Shown piece by piece: positions 6,508 through 7,559 of a stretch of DNA of 7,559 nucleotides. Position numbers and translations under genes: made by a program. The stretch is from Gammaproteobacteria bacterium (GTDB taxonomy: Bacteria > Pseudomonadota > Gammaproteobacteria > Burkholderiales > Burkholderiaceae_E). The stretch is taken from assembly GCA_030425615.1 (NCBI GenBank), contig JAUIAI010000105.1:1-7559 (forward strand). The letters run 5' to 3'. Below the pieces are notes generated by a model that did no database searches, was not told the origin of the DNA, and worked only from the letters and a program-made list of their open reading frames with translations. Within the stretch, counting starts at the first letter, position 1. Every line of letters starts with the position of its first letter.

Positions 6508-7343
6508 CGCTCACGCCTCGCGAACAGCAGCAGCCAGGCAACCATGGCGGCCGCGATGAACAGGGGGGTGAGATCGATGCCATCCCGCTTGATTCGGCGC
6601 TGCGCGCGTTCGCGTTCGCCACCCAGGCGGGCGTCCAGATCGTCGTCGGCACCGGTCGGAACCACCGTGGCATCGGGGGCCCAGGCGCGCCAGCCGGCCG
6701 TGTCGTCGGCCGGGGCGACGATGACGAGCACGTCCTGGCCGGGAACCTCGCGGGTGGCGTCGGGCGGTGGTGCGCGACCGCCGAACAGCACGATCTGGCG
6801 CGCCACGGATCCGGCGCGGTCGAACATCGCCAGCGCCCGTCGCAGACCCGCCTCGGGGGCCTGGCCCTCACCCGGGAGCATGTCCGGGACCAGCACGTCG
6901 AGATAACGTGTCAGCGGGGCCGGATCGCCCGTGATGGGCACGACGTCGTAGGCGTCCGCGCCGCTCGCGACGATCGCGGTCGGGATGGTTCCCGCGCGCT
7001 GTGCCAGTGCGCGGGCGCGGAACACCGCCTCCTGGGCGGCCTCGGCATCGGACAGGTCGAGCAGGAGCACGCGCGCGTGAAGGTCGCGGGGTGGCGCCGA
7101 GGGTGTCTCGCCGACCCGGATGGTCGCCAGTGCGGCGCCCAGGGCCGCGAGCGCCAGCAGCCACAGCCAGCGGTGCGGGTCGTGGGCCGGTCCGACGGCG
7201 AAGCGGCGCAGGTAAGACTGCATCGGAGCGTCGAGCATCCTCTGCCATTGGCCCGGCAGGGTCTGCGCCTCGGTTCTCCGATGCCAGAAGAGCAGCAGCG
7301 CGGGCAGGAGCAGCCAGAGCGGCGTGTCGATCTGGACGTTCAT
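6504..7343 (-). CDS. batB: BatB-like membrane protein with degenerate VWA domain
   Basis: 279 residues with the BatA/BatB layout. Two hydrophobic segments lie near the N-terminus (about 7-20 and 59-75), a soluble domain at about 88-235, and a C-terminal membrane segment at about 260-274 followed by a short basic end. The middle shows the VWA fold order: VLLLDLSDAEAA at 92-103, PITGDPAPLTRYLDVL at 136-151, GQAPEAGLRRAL at 160-171 and QIVLFGGRA at 183-191. The metal-site (MIDAS) residues are not conserved. DxSxS reads DLSDA (Ala100 in place of the second Ser), the Thr of the GTxIGxA segment is missing, and the Asp of the TDG turn is Gly. Metal-dependent ligand binding is therefore unlikely (inference). 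The start ATG 7343 overlaps the TGA of the upstream gene; the ribosome binding site is weak, which fits translational coupling. It is assigned as BatB from its order between a VWA-like C-terminus and BatC/BatD. Confidence 0.78.
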   Translation of the reverse strand: MNVQIDTPLWLLLPALLLFWHRRTEAQTLPGQWQRMLDAPMQSYLRRFAVGPAHDPHRWLWLLALAALGAALATIRVGETPSAPPRDLHARVLLLDLSDAEAAQEAVFRARALAQRAGTIPTAIVASGADAYDVVPITGDPAPLTRYLDVLVPDMLPGEGQAPEAGLRRALAMFDRAGSVARQIVLFGGRAPPPDATREVPGQDVLVIVAPADDTAGWRAWAPDATVVPTGADDDLDARLGGERERAQRRIKRDGIDLTPLFIAAAMVAWLLLFARRER

Positions 7344-7559
7344 GCGGCCGGCTCGGTGTTCGCGGCGGCGTCCGGGGACTGACTCGGCGGTGGAGAGCCG
7401 ACGGTAGGCGAGGCCGTTCCCTGCGGGTCGGGCGAGGCGTTCCGGTGGCCCGAGCCCCGCAGCTGCCAGCCGGGCTGCCCGAGCATCAGGAAGAAGGCCG
7501 CGAACGTCGCGATCCAGAGAAGCTCGCGCGAGTAGTCGTGCGCCACGTACAGGGCCTGG
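7340..7559 (-). CDS. batA: Probable BatA (VWA protein), C-terminal end only (5' part off the right edge)
   Basis: About 72 codons before the TGA at 7340-7342 are visible; the frame is still open at the window edge. Residues encoded near 7557-7490 read ALYVAHDYSREL and then a hydrophobic segment (WIATFAAFFLML), resembling the junction before the last membrane helix of BatA proteins. A Ser/Pro/Asn-rich tail of about 40 residues follows and looks disordered. An in-frame GTG at 7546 exists but is probably internal, since the frame and the ALY residues continue upstream. The VWA domain itself cannot be seen, so the name rests on position (directly before BatB in the usual order) and the terminal helix. 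A DUF4381 or other Bat-cluster membrane protein is the main alternative. Its stop overlaps the next start as ATGA. Confidence 0.6.
   Translation of the reverse strand, partial: QALYVAHDYSRELLWIATFAAFFLMLGQPGWQLRGSGHRNASPDPQGTASPTVGSPPPSQSPDAAANTEPAA

Noticed and set aside
5627..6871. Upstream extension of the batD frame
   Set aside because: It overlaps the TPR and BatB-like genes in another frame, and the signal peptide and ribosome binding site place the start at 5626.
4724..6906. Long plus-strand open frames (4724-5848 and 5845-6906)
   Set aside because: They are antisense to the Bat genes and their apparent hydrophobic stretches mirror the coding strand; no family match is evident.

Overview
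The window is very GC-rich, compactly coded bacterial DNA. Its gene content (a YcbB-type L,D-transpeptidase and a tightly overlapped Bat operon) suggests a high-GC proteobacterium, most likely gammaproteobacterial. That placement rests on gene content and composition only. I see no rRNA, tRNA, CRISPR array, insertion sequence or phage gene. Nearly every base lies in a gene or in one of three short gaps, and no gene-free stretch exceeds 300 bases.

Left part (1-1249): a LdtD/YcbB-like murein L,D-transpeptidase on the minus strand. Its C-terminal end, including the catalytic cysteine, runs off the left edge. It diverges from the next gene across a 174-base gap that contains two short perfect inverted repeats.

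Centre (1250-4475): a stand-alone cytoplasmic molybdopterin oxidoreductase (685 aa, one N-terminal [4Fe-4S] motif) on the plus strand. It converges on an Ldh2-family NAD(P)-dependent oxidoreductase (356 aa) on the minus strand. The 97-base gap between their stop codons carries two strong GC hairpins, a plausible bidirectional terminator without U tracts.

Right part (4514-7559): part of a Bat (Bacteroides aerotolerance-type) operon on the minus strand, read right to left. It contains the C-terminus of a probable BatA VWA protein (cut by the right edge), a BatB-like membrane protein whose VWA metal site has decayed, a separate membrane-anchored TPR protein (BatC-like) and BatD. All three junctions are 4-base ATGA overlaps, so translation of the four proteins is probably coupled. 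MoxR and DUF58 genes usually lie upstream in such operons and would be expected beyond the right edge. The Ldh2 gene follows BatD after only 38 bases with no visible terminator and is probably the last cistron of the same transcript.

Points deserving a second look are the loss of all visible MIDAS residues in the BatB-like protein, an L,D-transpeptidase with no peptidoglycan-binding domain between scaffold and catalytic parts, and the Ldh2 protein, which has Leu at the expected substrate-binding Arg position. I do not see a wholly new system; the Bat operon with a non-metal-binding VWA partner is the most unusual piece.
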